From: Apodemus sylvaticus
Lineage: Eukaryota > Chordata > Mammalia > Rodentia > Muridae
Length of the DNA stretch: 64,000 nt
NCBI RefSeq assembly: GCF_947179515.1
Contig: NC_067473.1
Span: forward strand, 69,723,534-69,787,533
Reading direction: 5' to 3'
The notes below the pieces were generated by a model. It was given only the letters and a program-made list of their open reading frames with translations, did no database searches and was not told the DNA's origin. Each line of letters starts with the position of its first letter. Position 1 is the first letter of the stretch. Shown one piece after another: positions 29,880 to 42,295 of the stretch. A program made the position numbers and the translations under genes.

Positions 29880-30979
29880 AATGCTATATACATGATCTGA
29901 GCACCCACCAACACTTCAATTCCAAAGTCCAGCATTGAAGTTTTGAAAGTTTTCTGGAGAGATGCTAAAGTTGAGTCTTTGCTCAAAGGATGAAGAAGCT
30001 AGAATCTGACATCCAAAGCCATGAGAAAGAGTTGGCATGTATACACATGCTGCTTGGCCGCTTTCTTCCTTGTCTCATGGGTCTCATGATTTTAAGAGTC
30101 CACTGCTTGTCTTGTAACACATCCTCTTTTAACAACCATCTAGACACACTGGGAGGTATACTTCAACAGGACATGTCTTAATCAATACAAGGCATAAGTC
30201 TAGAACATCATTAAATATTTGTTCATCAATAGTGATATTTAACAACCTTGATATAGTTCTAAAATGATTGATTTACATGACCAAAATTTCTGTTACAAAG
30301 TTTTGATTTCAGGCATCAGACTTCAGTTAATATATTTCTTGTCTGTGAATTCGACTACTCTATCTATTTCATAATTATTAGCATAGTAATAAAGTGTTTT
30401 ATGTATAACTGTTTTCACTCAGTTGAGAAAGCTTATCTGTGTATTGCAGGCAACTCACTATTTCAGATCTTTTCATGAGAATTCTATCACAATCTTATAT
30501 TTCATTTATCTATTGATAAATATTGGGAATCTTGCTATTCAGCTACTATTGTGTTAGTATGAGAAATTTGGTATAAATATTTATACCTGGAAGTTATATT
30601 GTTGCATCATATAGAAAGCTGTTTTCATTAATACCTATATCATTTTACATTTCAACTAGAAATAATGCACTAGAGTTCAAAATGTGTATACATTTCTCAA
30701 TCATTTGTTATTTGGACAAAAATTTAAAAAAAAACACTTGAGTGTTTTTGAGTACTTGAGTGCTAATGATGATTTTCACTGGGCTTTGATTTGTATTTTT
30801 TATATCGACTAATATTCCATTTTTATAATTAGTTTGCCTTACTTATAGGCATGGCTACTCAGCTCTTTCACTTAGATTTTAGTCAGCTTAATTGTTGAGT
30901 TATAAATAAGGCTATTTTAGAACCTCTTTAGTTATTATTATAACATAACTGATAAAAAAGTGGCCTTTTTAGATTGGTT
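29880..30979. other. AT-rich stretch, no gene seen
   Basis: No recognisable coding sequence, RNA gene or repeat. Confidence 0.5.
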
Positions 30980-31432
30980 TTAGTGGTGACTGGCTAAACA
31001 CTGGTAGCTAGTGACCCCTGTGGTTTAGTTAGGTAAAAGCTGGAAGAAACTGAGGAGAAGGGTCTAGAAGCAAGGAAGGTTCCAGCAGCCTGGAATCCTG
31101 ACAGGAAGACCAGCAGTCTCGATTAACTTTGACCCCCAAGATTTCTCAGACATTGGACCACCAACCAGGCAGCATACCCCAGCTGATATGAGGTCCCTAA
31201 CACATGTACAGTATAGGACTGCTGGGACTGGGTTTAGTCAGAGAAGATGCACCTAACCCTCAAGAAACTGGAGGCCCCAGGGAGTTTAGAGTTCTGGTGA
31301 GGGGTGAGGAGTGAGACATCCTCGTGAAGACAGGAGTTTGGGGAGGAGGTATGGGGTGTGGAACAGTCAGAGGATGGACTAAGAGGGGAATAAATTATGG
31401 AGTTTAAAATTAATTAATTAATTAATTAAAAA
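30980..31432 (+). mobile_element. Old (Lx-like) L1 3'UTR
   Basis: Segments I recognise from old murine L1 3'UTRs appear in order: ccagcagcctggaatcctga, ccaaccaggcagcatacccc, agctgatatgaggtccctaa, gatgcacctaaccctcaaga, aactggaggccccagggagt. It ends in a taaa(ttaa)n tail. Family assignment is from memory. Confidence 0.75.
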
Positions 31433-34166
31433 TAATTTTATGGTTTTAGGTTTCTTTTATTAGTTATTAACCAATATCAATTTATAAGTAAACAAAGAGA
31501 CTGAATAACTTCATTATTTTATATAAGTTTACTGAATTTCTCTAGAATGACTTATTGATGGGACTATTTTTTGATTAAAAGAACTTGAAGAATTTGAAGA
31601 ATATGCATGGATGTTCAAATATTTCTCCTAGTACTTGCTTTTAGGTTCATTCTGTGTTCAACCCAGAGTTGGAGTCATATTTTTCTGATTTCAGTATCAT
31701 TATGAAAATTACTATAACTCACCTGTTTCCCTAATATATTGCACCTTAGAAAGCCTACTTATATATTAGTACAAATGTGTTTTCAATGATCAGTATGGCA
31801 ATACCATTTGAAACACACATGTACACATACACACATATCTGATTCATGTACATTTTTAGCTATTTCATGGTTGTCTCTTCTATCAATTTTGGTGTTGATT
31901 TTAAAATCTCCAGTTAGTAGTGTCAGAACTTTAAATTTTCCTTTAACTATTTGAATATTTGTTTTACACTTTTGTTGTTCATTGTAGCTGTTGATTTGAA
32001 TTGGTCTCTAGAAGATTTTGAGTGGGAAACTTATTTTCTGATGAAGTAGTATGAAGAAATAGATCATTTAAGGAACAATTGAAGCACTGTGTCTTTTAAA
32101 TTTGTGGAGGAGTTAATAGTTCCTTTTTTTCAGGGGTAGTTTCCATGTAAAAGGAGGAGTTCAAACATGTCTATCTCCCCCTCTCCTGCCAACCCTCCAC
32201 CCCCATCTTTCTCCTTATCCTTCTATGTGTCTTTTTACCAGCTATTACAAGAATATAATAAATATAGGTCCTCATCAGGTTATATTCTATGATGATTCTG
32301 AATTTTTTCACTACCTAGAAATATTAGACAATTAATTTTGGGGATTTGCCAATTAGCAACTATCTAGCATATTGATATAATAGTCACAGAAATGACACCA
32401 TTATCATTGTTTTCTAAGATGAAATATTTACCAGAATAAAATGACATCTTTGAATCTTGTGTGATTTCTATGATGCCAATATACACCTGAGACAGAGAAA
32501 ATATGAATCACCCTAAAGCTTATTCTGGTGCCATATTCTTAGGCAACTCTTCCTTTAGGCTTCTGAAATCTATTCATTTCTCTAAAATATTAGAACAATG
32601 TAACTTCTACTATAGAGCATCAATTAATTATTCTACAATAAAATGAAATCATTTTCTTAGTAAACAAATTCCCAAATTGAATTTTAACTATTTTTTAAAG
32701 AGACAAAGAAGACATGTGAAATGAACATATGGAAAACACATAACTAACAACCACTGAGAAGCCAAATTTGAACAAAAAAGTTGACAAAATCCTGAATAAT
32801 ATACAATTAAGGATATAGCATTGTAAACTGAAATGAAAATCAAGAGGCATAACCCAAGTGTACCATGGCTGCTAAAGGTATGAAGCTATGGCATAGAACA
32901 ACATTGAATTAACTTTTCTACGAGATGAGAAGGATAAATAATTTAAAGAGATGATGTTTGATAGGAAGCACTGACAAAGATTTGAAAACATTGTGAGAAC
33001 TAGTGGGCATTTTTCTGCTTAGAAGCTATTGGAGATTTAAACCCTTACTGCATCTTCTGAATGGTTCCAAACAATCCACCAAATAGCAGCATCTGCAGAT
33101 TTGTTATGCATTGTTTTGTAGCATGGCCTTAAGTTGTCCAGGAAAGCACTAAACTTATGGTTCTCACATAAACATGACCAAATTATTGCTCCACTGTAAA
33201 TGGAGCTGAATATAATACTCATAAGTACAGCAGAAACAATATGCTTCAAAGATCATTTAAAGATAATTTTTCAAAATAATAATAATTTGATCTAGTATAT
33301 TTAGGCTGGGATAAGTCATGAGGTGTTACACAGTTTTGAGAGCAGAAATACAATGTATTCTGGCATAGTTGTTCTATTTAAAGAAATTAATGTATAGAAA
33401 TAATCTACTATCATTGAAATGCGTATCAGTGTATCTTGTAAAATTGTGTATTAAATCATCATCATTATAAGCTATGACATAAAAATATTAAGTTATCATG
33501 AACTTGACATTATTCTTAAACAATAAATCAATAAATTTGGTCTCAATAAAAGACATTCCATAATATTCATTGATTTGTTAATTATTAAGTGATGAAAATG
33601 ATATTTATTAAAGGAAAAATGTTCCAAGAACTTTGAACATTAGTACATAAAATGAATTTCAGCAAAAAAAATTTATAACACATAGCCAGCTTCTACACTG
33701 ATTATATACATGGTAAAAAGATAGCATAGACATCTGTTAAATACAATTCTATTGCCACTGATAATTCTTTATAGTTAAAGATGGAAACCAGAATGTTAGA
33801 GATTAATGTCATTTCTGGAACTTCACAATGGGATTCAAGGGCTGATTGACAGATGCTATAAACAGTCAATTCTTAAATATTCATGAATTTTGTGAAGCAG
33901 TTGGCAGCATATCCTTAGACTGAAATCAAACATGATTCATGGTGGGATTATTTATAGTGAAGAAAATGGCAAACTCAATAGCTCAGCTCTCCCATGAAGC
34001 TTTTCTTAAACACTTACCAGCAGACCACAGAGTTTAGGTTTTTACTTCAAAATAGATCAAAGATTGCAAACATTCCATTTATCTCATAGTGTGTACAATA
34101 TTGTCATGGGAAATTTAGAATAAGCTCACTTGTGTTTTTTTTTTTTCTGTTCCTTATAACTTTTTT
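31433..34166. other. Unique AT-rich DNA, no gene seen
   Basis: About 2.7 kb with no recognised repeat. Open frames do not exceed about 70 codons and match nothing I know. It is the longest repeat-poor stretch apart from the right end. Confidence 0.5.
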
Positions 34167-34182
34167 AAAAAATGGTTATGTG
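34167..34182. repeat. Left TSD of the composite L1 (aaaaaatggttatgtg)
   Basis: Matches aaaaaatgaatatgtg at 44832-44847 at 14 of 16 positions. Confidence 0.8.
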
Positions 34183-34654
34183 GGAGAGCTGCAGAGGGAA
34201 TGAATCCCCGCGGCCATCTTTGCTACCTGCTGGAGCCAAAAAGCATTACTAAGTATTGCATTATCCTGAGCTTAAGATCTCTGGGGGTACAAACCACCAG
34301 GGGTCTGCCTGCACCCTGGACCTGAGCACATAGGCGGGTTCATCTACCAGCCAGCCAGTCTTGGGGCCTGTGTCCTACCTGGGGATCAAGAGTGGGAGTG
34401 ACTATCCACCTCCATCTTCGCTCTTTGACAGAGCAGTCAGGGAACACCTGGTTCACTGAGACAACACAAGTATAACATTGCTTAAGGCAAGACTCAGCAG
34501 GGCTCCGAAGGCACAAAAGAGGAAGGCAGCATATCAGCAGTCTGTGCGAGAGGAAACCCAGTCATCCAGTGTCGCAGAAATAACATTAAAGGTCCACAGG
34601 AGGTTGAAACACCAGCCAGTGACAGTAAAACCATCTAACACCAGTGAGAACCAG
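34183..34654 (+). promoter_or_regulatory. L1 5'UTR, type II, one monomer
   Basis: One copy (about 34197-34385) of the ~182-bp monomer that is present twice at 57564-57925, followed by a non-repeated linker to ORF1. A YY1-like cggccatctttgc lies at 34201-34213. Promoter role is inferred from L1 biology. Confidence 0.75.
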
Positions 34655-35901
34655 ATGGCTAAAGCCAATCATAGGACCATTATTAAGAGAAACCAAGGCA
34701 TTATGGTAGCATCTAAACCCAATTCTCCAACAACAGCTAGTCCTGGATACCTCAACACACCAGAAAAACAAGAGTTGGATTTAAAATCACTGGTCAAGAT
34801 GCTGTTAGAGGAACACATGAAGGACATAAATAAATATCTTAAAAAAATTCAGGAGAAAAATGACCAAAAACTAGAAGCCCTTACAAGGGAAACATAAAAA
34901 ACACTTAAAGAAATTTAGGAGAATATGGGTCATAAGTTAGTAGCCAATAAGGAGGAAATACAAAAATCATTTAAAGAAATACAGGAGAACTTTGATCAAC
35001 AGGCAGAAGTCATGAAAGAGGAAACACAAAAATCTCTCAAAGAATTAGAGGAAAATACAAACAAGCAAGTGAAGGAACTGAGCAAAAACATCCAGGATCT
35101 AAAAACAGAAGTAGAAACAACTAAGAAATCACAAAGGGAGACAACTATTAAAGATAAAAAACCTTGGGAAGAAATCAGGGGACATAGATGCAAATATCAA
35201 CAACAGAATACAAGAGATAGCAGAAAGAATCTCAGATGCTGAAGATACCATAGAAAACATGGACTCAACAGTCAAAGAAAATGCAAAATGCAAAAAGCTT
35301 GTAACCCAAAACATCCAGGAAATCCAGGACACAATGAGAAAGCCAAACCTACAGATTATAGGCACACAACGAGAAAGCCAAACCTAAGGATTATAGGCAT
35401 TGATGAAAGTGAAGATTTAAAACTTAAAGGGCCAGCAAATATCTTCAACAAAATTATGGAAGAAAATATCCCTAACCTAAAGAGAGAGATGCCCATGAAT
35501 ATACAAGAAGCCTACAGAACTCCAAAAAGACTGGGCCAGAACAGAAATACTTCCTGTCACATAATACTCAAAACCCCAAATGTACTAAACAAAGAAAGAA
35601 TACTTATAGCAGTAAGAGAAAAGGGGCAAGTAACATATCAGAATTACACCAGACTTCTCACCAGACACCATGAAAGCTAGAAATTCCTGGGCAGATCTCA
35701 TGCAGACTCTAAGAGAATACAAATGTCAGCCAAGACTAGTATACCCAGCGAAACTCTCAATCACAATAAATGGAGAAACCAAGATATTCCATGACAAAAC
35801 CAAATTAACACAATATTTTCCACAAATCCAGTCCTACAAATAATAGGGGGAAAACAACATTACAGTGAGGGAAACTATACCCTGGAAAAAGCAGGATATT
35901 A
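34655..35901 (+). pseudogene. L1 ORF1, copy a, broken
   Basis: ATG at 34655 (MAKANHRTIIKRNQG). A stop TAA at 34895-34897 falls in the coiled coil, close to the position of the stop in the 7.1-kb element but from a different base change. There is then a frameshift near 35150, and a 34-bp local duplication near 35345-35385 (ccaaacctacagattatagg / ccaaacctaaggattatagg). About 40 bases around 35640 (KGRPIRI region) are lost. RRM and C-terminal motifs are still readable. Confidence 0.88.
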
Positions 35902-35973
35902 AGCTTCTTTCATCAAACCCAAAACAAGATAACCACAGAAGTATAAAATTAACATCAAAAATGATAGGAAGCA

Positions 35974-36312
35974 AGTCCTGAGGCCTCTGGCAGGAGCCTT
36001 CAGATCTCCAGATCTCCGCTTTGGAATCCAGAACAGCCTGTGCTACGACACCACATCTCCAGGCCCTGCAAGAGGCCAGAGGGGCACCCAGGAGGCCAGC
36101 TGGGAGCAGTCAGTGTGCTCTGGTGAGTCCAGCAGGCCCCGGGCAGGAGACTTCAGGTCTCTGCTTCAGGATCTGAACAGCCTGGGACACAGCCCCCTGT
36201 CTCCAGGCAGTGCAGGAGGTCATCTGTACCCCAGAGGCCACCTGGGAAGAGGCAGCTTACACTGGTGAGTCCAGCATTGACAACAAGACCAACTAACACC
36301 AGTGAGAACTAG
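35974..36312 (+). promoter_or_regulatory. Partial L1 5'UTR, type I
   Basis: Begins abruptly within a type I 5'UTR and carries both ~144-bp tandem units (gctttggaatccagaacagc and gcttcaggatctgaacagcc), as at 8005-8280. It follows directly on the first bases of an ORF2 start (atgataggaagcaa at 35960-35973). Confidence 0.8.
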
Positions 36313-37494
36313 ATGGCAAAAGGGAAACACAGGACCGTCACTAACAGAAATCAAGAAAATATGGCAGCATCTGAACCCAATTCTCCTTTAACAGCGTGTC
36401 CTGGATACCCCATTACACCAGAAAAACAAGACTTGGATTTAAAATCACTGGTCATGATGTTGGTACAGAAACACATAAAGGGCATACTTAAAGAAATTTG
36501 GGAGAAAAAGGATCAAAAGTTAGAAGCCCTTACAAGGGAAACACAAAAATCATTGAAAAAATTCAGGAGGTTACAAAAGCCAATAAGGAGGAAATGCAAA
36601 AAGCACTAAAAGAAATACAGGAGAACTATGGTCACCCGGCTGAGGTCAGGAAAGAGGAAACACAAAAATATCTTAAAGAATTACAGGAAAACACAAACAA
36701 GCAAGTGAAGGAGCTAAGTAAATACATCCAGGATCTAAAATCAGAAGTAGAAACAACTATGAAAACTAAAAGGGAGACAAATTTGGAAATAGAAAACCTT
36801 GGAAAGAAATCAGGGGACACAGATGAAAATATCAACAGCAGAATACAAGAGATAGAAGAAAGAATCTCAGATGCTGAAGATACCATAGAAACCATGGACT
36901 CAACAGTTAAAGAAAGTGCAAAATGCAAAAAGCTTGTAGCCCAAAATATCCAGGAAATCCAGGACACAATGAAAAGACCAAACCTAAGGATTATAGGCAG
37001 AAATGAGAGTGAAGATTTACAGCTGAAAGGGCCAGCAAACATCTTCAACAAAATTATGGAAGAAAACTTCCCTAACGTAAAGAGAGAGATACCCATGAAT
37101 ATACAAGAAGCCTACAGAACTCTAAACAGACTGGACCAGAACAGAAATACCTCCCATCACATCATAATCAAAACCCCAAATGTACTTAGCAAAGAAAGAA
37201 TATTAAAGGCAGCAAGAGAAAAAGGCCAAGTAGCATATAAAGGAAGACCTATCAGAATCACACCAGAATCCTCACTTGAAAATATGAAAGCTAGAAGATC
37301 CTGTGCAGATCTCATGCCAGCTGAGACTACTATACCCAGCAAAACTCTCAATCACCATAGATGGAGAAACTAAGATATTTCATGACAAAACCAAGTTTAC
37401 CCTATATCTATCCACAAACCCAGCCGTACAAAGGATAATAGGAGGAAAAAACCAATACAAGGAGGGAAACTTCATCCTGGAAAAAGCAAGATAG
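36313..37494 (+). pseudogene. L1 ORF1, copy b, broken
   Basis: ATG at 36313 (MAKGKHRTVTNRNQ), TAG at 37492-37494. A one-base change near 36565 shifts the frame inside the coiled coil. A second frameshift with a short deletion near 37318 removes part of the LREHKCQP segment. One coiled-coil block fewer than the 7.1-kb element. Confidence 0.9.
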
Positions 37495-37539
37495 TAACCT
37501 TCTTTCATCAAACCCAAAAGAAGATAAACTATCAAATTT

Positions 37540-37554
37540 AAAAAACAACATCAA
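37540..37554. repeat. Left TSD of inserted L1 (aaaaaacaacatcaa)
   Basis: Identical to 40240-40254. The host spacer continues across the insertion. Confidence 0.9.
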
Positions 37555-39985
37555 CTTCCAAAAAAAAAAAAGCACAGGACCAGATGGCTTCAGTGCAGAA
37601 TTCTATCAGACCTTCAAAGAAGACCTAACACCAATACTCTTCAAACTATTCCACAAAATAGAAACAGAAGGAACCCTACCCAATTCCTTCTACAAAGCCA
37701 CAATTACGCTGATACCAAAACCACACAAATTTCCAACAAAGAAAGAAAACTGCAGACGAATCTCCCTTATGAACATCGATGCAAAAATACTCAATAAAAT
37801 TCTTGCCAACCGAATCCAAGAACACATCAAAACTATCATCCACCATGATCAAGTAGGCTTTATCCCAGGGATGCAGGGTTGGTTCATTATACGGAAATCC
37901 ATCAATGCAATCCACTATATAAAAAAACTCAAAGAAAAAAACCACATGGTCATTTCATTGGATGCTGAAAAAGTATTTGACAAAATTCAGCATCCTTTCA
38001 TGTTTAAAGTCTTGGAAAGAACAGGAATTCAAGGCCCATACCTAAACATGGTAAAAGCAATATACAGCAAACTGGTAGCCAGCATCAAACTAAATGGAGA
38101 CAAACTTGAAGCAATACCACTAAAATCAGGGACTAGACAGGGCTGCCCCCTTTCTCCTTATCTTTTCAATATTGTACTTGAGGTACTAGCTCAGGCAATT
38201 CGACAACATAAGGAGGTCAAAGGGATACAAATTGGAAAGGAAGAAGTCAAACTATCATTATTTGCAGATGACATGATAGTCTACCTAAGTGACCCCAAAA
38301 ACTCCACTAGAGAACTCCTACAGCTGATAAACAACTTCAGCAAAGTGGGAGGTTATAAAATCAACTCAAGCAAATCAATGGCCTTCCTATACACAAAGGA
38401 TAAACAGGCTGAGAAAGAAATTAGGAAAATGACCCCCTTCACAATAGCCACAAACAGTATAAAGTACCTTGGGGTGATTCTTACCAAACATGTGAAAGAT
38501 CTGTATGACAAGAACTTCAAGACTCTGAAGAAGGAAATGGAAGAAGACCTCAAAAAATGGGAAAACCTCCCATGCTCATGGATCAGCAAGATCAATATAG
38601 TTAAAATGGCCATTTTGCCAAAAGCAATATACAGATTCAATGCAATACACATCAAAATCCCAACTCAATTCTTCACAGAGTTAGAAAGAGCAATTCTCAA
38701 ATTCATCTGGAATAACAAAAAACCCAGGATAGCTAAAACTATTCTCAGCAACAAAAGAATGTCCTGGGGAATCAGTATCCCTGACCTCAAGCAATACTAC
38801 AGAGCAATAGTGTTAAAAACTGCATGGTATTGTTACTGTGACAGGCAGGCAGATCAATGGAACAGGATTGAAGATCCAGAAATGAACGAACACACCTATG
38901 GCCACTTGATCCTCGACAAAGAGGCTGAAAACATCCAATGGAAAAAAGATAGCCTTTTCAACAAATGGTGCTGGTTCAACTGGAGGTCAGCATGCAGAAG
39001 AATGCAAATTGATCCATCCTTGTCTCCTTGTACTAAGCTCAAATCCAAATGGATCAAGGACCTCCACATAAAGCCAGACACTCTGAAGCTAATAGAAAAG
39101 AAACTGGGGAAGACCCTTGAGGACATCGGTATAGGGAGAAAGTTTCTGAACAGAACACCAATAGCATATGCTCTAAGATCAAGAATTGACAAATGGGACC
39201 TCATAAAATTACAAAGTTTCTGTACAGCAAAGAACACCATCAAAAGGGCAAATTGGCAACCAACAAATTGGGAAAAGATCTTCACCAATCCTACATCAAA
39301 TAGAGGGCTAATATCCAATATATATAAAGAACTCCAGAAGTTAGACTCCAGAAAACCAAACAACCCTATTAAAAAAGGGGGTACAGAGTTAAACAAAGAA
39401 TTCTCACCTGAAGAAGTTCGGATGGCAGAGAAACACCTTAAAAATGCTCAACTTCATTAGTCATTAGGGAAATGCAAATCAAAACAACCCTGAGATTTCA
39501 CCTTACACCAGTCAGAATGGCTAAGATTAAAAATTCAGGAGACAGCAGGTGTTGGAGAGGATGTGGAGAAAGAGAAACACTCCTCCACTGCTGGTGGGGT
39601 TGCAAATTGGTACAACCACTCTAGAAATCAGTCTGGCGGTTCCTCAGAAAACTGGGCACTTCACTTCCAGAACATCCTGCTATACCACTCCTGGGCATAT
39701 ACCCAGAGGATTCCCCACCATGTAATAAAGATACATGCTCCACTATGTTCATAGCAGCCCTATTTATAATTGCCAGAAGTTGGAAAGAACCCAGGTATCC
39801 CTCAACAGAAGAGTGGATGCAAAAATGTGGTATATCTACACAATGGAGTACTATTCAGCCATTAGAAACAATGAATTCATGAAATTTCTAGGCAAATTTA
39901 TGGAGCTGGAGAATATCATACTAAGTGAGGCAACCCAGACTCAAAAGATGAATCATGGTATGCACTCACTAATAAGTGGATATTA
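37555..39985 (+). pseudogene. L1 ORF2, 5'-truncated with late frameshift
   Basis: The reverse-transcriptase core is open, including GTRQGCPLSPYLF and FADDM (about 38260-38275), in a 563-codon stretch ending at 39460. A one-base loss in an A-run near 39440 (KHLKKCS becomes KHLKNAQ) shifts the frame and separates the C-terminal Cys-rich part, which continues to 39985. The endonuclease domain is absent. Confidence 0.92.
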
Positions 39986-40239
39986 ACCTAGAAAACTGGA
40001 ATACCCAAAACATAATCCACACATCAAATGAGGTACAAGAAGAACGGAGGAGTGGCCCCTTGTTCTGAAAAGAGTCAGTGAAGCAATATAGAGCAAAATC
40101 AGAACAGGGAAGTGGGAAGGGTTGGCTGGGAAAACAGGGGGAGGGAAGGGGACAGATGGGACTTTCAGGGAATGGGGTTCCAGAAAAGGGGAAATCATTT
40201 GAAATGTAAATAAATATATCAATAAATTAAAAAAATAGA
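37555..40239 (+). mobile_element. 5'-truncated young L1 inside the composite L1
   Basis: Starts within ORF2 just before the KKSTGPDGF codons and runs to the short 3'UTR and A-rich tail. Flanked by identical 15-bp TSDs in the host's ORF1-ORF2 spacer. It is closer in sequence to the 7.1-kb element than the host is. Confidence 0.93.
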
Positions 40240-40254
40240 AAAAAACAACATCAA
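40240..40254. repeat. Right TSD of inserted L1
   Basis: Identical to 37540-37554. Confidence 0.9.
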
Positions 40255-42197
40255 AAGTGACAGGAAGTAATAATCACTATTGCTTAATATCTCTTAATAT
40301 CAATGGGCTCAATGCCCCAATAAAAAGACATAGACTAACTGACTGGATACGTAAATAGGACCCAACATTTTGCTGCATACAGGAAACACACCTCAGTGTC
40401 AAAGACCAAGCAAATGGTCTCAGGAAACAAGCTGGAGTAGCCATTCTAATATCAGATAAAACTGACTTTCAACCCAAAGTCATCAAAAGAGACTCTGAGG
40501 GACACTTCTGCTGGTCAAAGGAAAAATCCACCAAGAAGAACTCTCAATCTTGAACATCTATGCTCCAAATGCCAGGGCACGCTCATCCATAAAAGAAACT
40601 TTACTAAAGATCAAAGCACACATCGCACCTAACACAATAATTGTGGGTGACTTCAACACTCCACTCTCACCAATGGACTAATCAGGAAAACAGAAAATAA
40701 ACAGGGAGACAGTGAAACTAATTGAAGCTTTGGACCAATTGGAGTTAACAGATATATATAGAACTTTTCATCCCAAAGAAAAGAATATACCTTTTTCTCA
40801 GCACCTCATGTTATTTTCTCCAAAATCTATCATATAGTTGGTCACAAGACAGACCTCAACAAATATAAGAAGATTGAAATAATCCCATGCCTCCTATCAG
40901 ATCATTATGGAGTAAAAATGGTCTTTAATAACAATAAAATCAACAGAAAGTCCACATACACATGAAAACTGAACAATACTCTACTCAATGATACCTTGGT
41001 CAAGGAAGATAAAGAAAGAAATCAAAGATTTCTTAGAATTTAATGAAAATGAAGGCACAACATACACAAATCTATTGGACACAATGAATGCAGTGCTAAG
41101 AGGTAAACTCATAGCTTTGAGTGCCTCCAAAAAGAAATTAGAGAGAGTGTACACCAGAAGATTAATGGAACAACTGAAAGCCCTGGAACAAAAAGAAGTT
41201 AATTCACCCAGGAGGAGAAGAAGACAGGAACTCATCAAACTCAGGGCTGAAATCAATCAAGTAGAAACCAAGAGAACCATACAAAGAATCAACAAGACCA
41301 AAAGCTGGTTCTTTGAAAGAATCAACAAGATAGATAAACCCTTAGCCAGACTAACAGAAGGGCACAGAGACATTATCCAAATTAACAAAATTAGAAATGA
41401 AAAGGGAGATATAACAACAGAAACTGAGAAAATACAAAAAAATCATCAGATCCTACTACAAAAGCTTGTACTCAACACAACTGGGGAAACTGGAGGAAAT
41501 GGACAATTTCTTAGACAGAAACCAAATACCAAAATTAAATCGGGATCAAATAGATCATCTAAACAGACCCATAACCACTAAAGAAATAGAAGGGGTCATA
41601 GAAAGCCTTCTGACCAAAAAAAGCACAGGACCAGATGGTTTTAGTACAGAATTTATCAGACCTTCAAAGAAGACTCAAAACCAATACTCTTCAAACTATT
41701 CCACCAAATGGAAACAGTAGGAACAATACCCAACTCCTTCTACAAAGCCACAATTATGCTGATGCCAAAACCACATGAAGATCCAACTAAGAAAGAGAAT
41801 TTCAGGCCAATTTCCCTTATGAATATCAATGCAAAAATACTCACTAAAATTCTTGCCCACTGAATCCAATTACCAAAATTAGAAATGAAAAGGGAGATAA
41901 AACAACAGAAACTGAGGAAATTAAAAAAATCATCAGATCCTACTACAGAAGCTTGTATTCAACACAACTGGGGAATCTGGAGGAAATGGACAATTTCTTA
42001 GACAGATACCAAATACCAAAATTAAATCAGGATCAAATAAATCACCTAAACAGACCCATAACCCCCAAAGAAATAGAAGGTGTCATAGAAAGCCTTCCGA
42101 CCAAAAAAAGCACAGGACCAGATGATTTTACTGCAGAATTCTATCACACCTTCAAAGAAAACTTAAGACCAATACTCTTCAAACTATTCCACCAAAT

Positions 42198-42209
42198 AGA
42201 AACAGAATG
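42198..42209. repeat. Left TSD of the 86-bp L1 (agaaacagaatg)
   Basis: Identical to 42296-42307. Confidence 0.85.
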
Positions 42210-42295
42210 GGGCCTTACGGGACTTTCGGGGAGTAGGGGGGCTAGAAAAGGGAAATCATTTGAAATGTAAATAAATTATATCGAATAAAAAAAAA
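42210..42295 (+). mobile_element. Very short (86 bp) 5'-truncated L1
   Basis: Contains only the last part of the young short 3'UTR (gggactttcggggagtaggg to ttatatcgaataaa) and a short A-tail, between 12-bp TSDs. Nearly identical to 13620-13700, so it probably derives from the same young subfamily. Confidence 0.92.

Noticed and set aside
37540..37560. Internal deletion of ORF2 at the 37.55-kb junction
   Set aside because: The apparently missing ORF2 start is found at 40257 after a 15-bp repeat, so it is an insertion and not a deletion.
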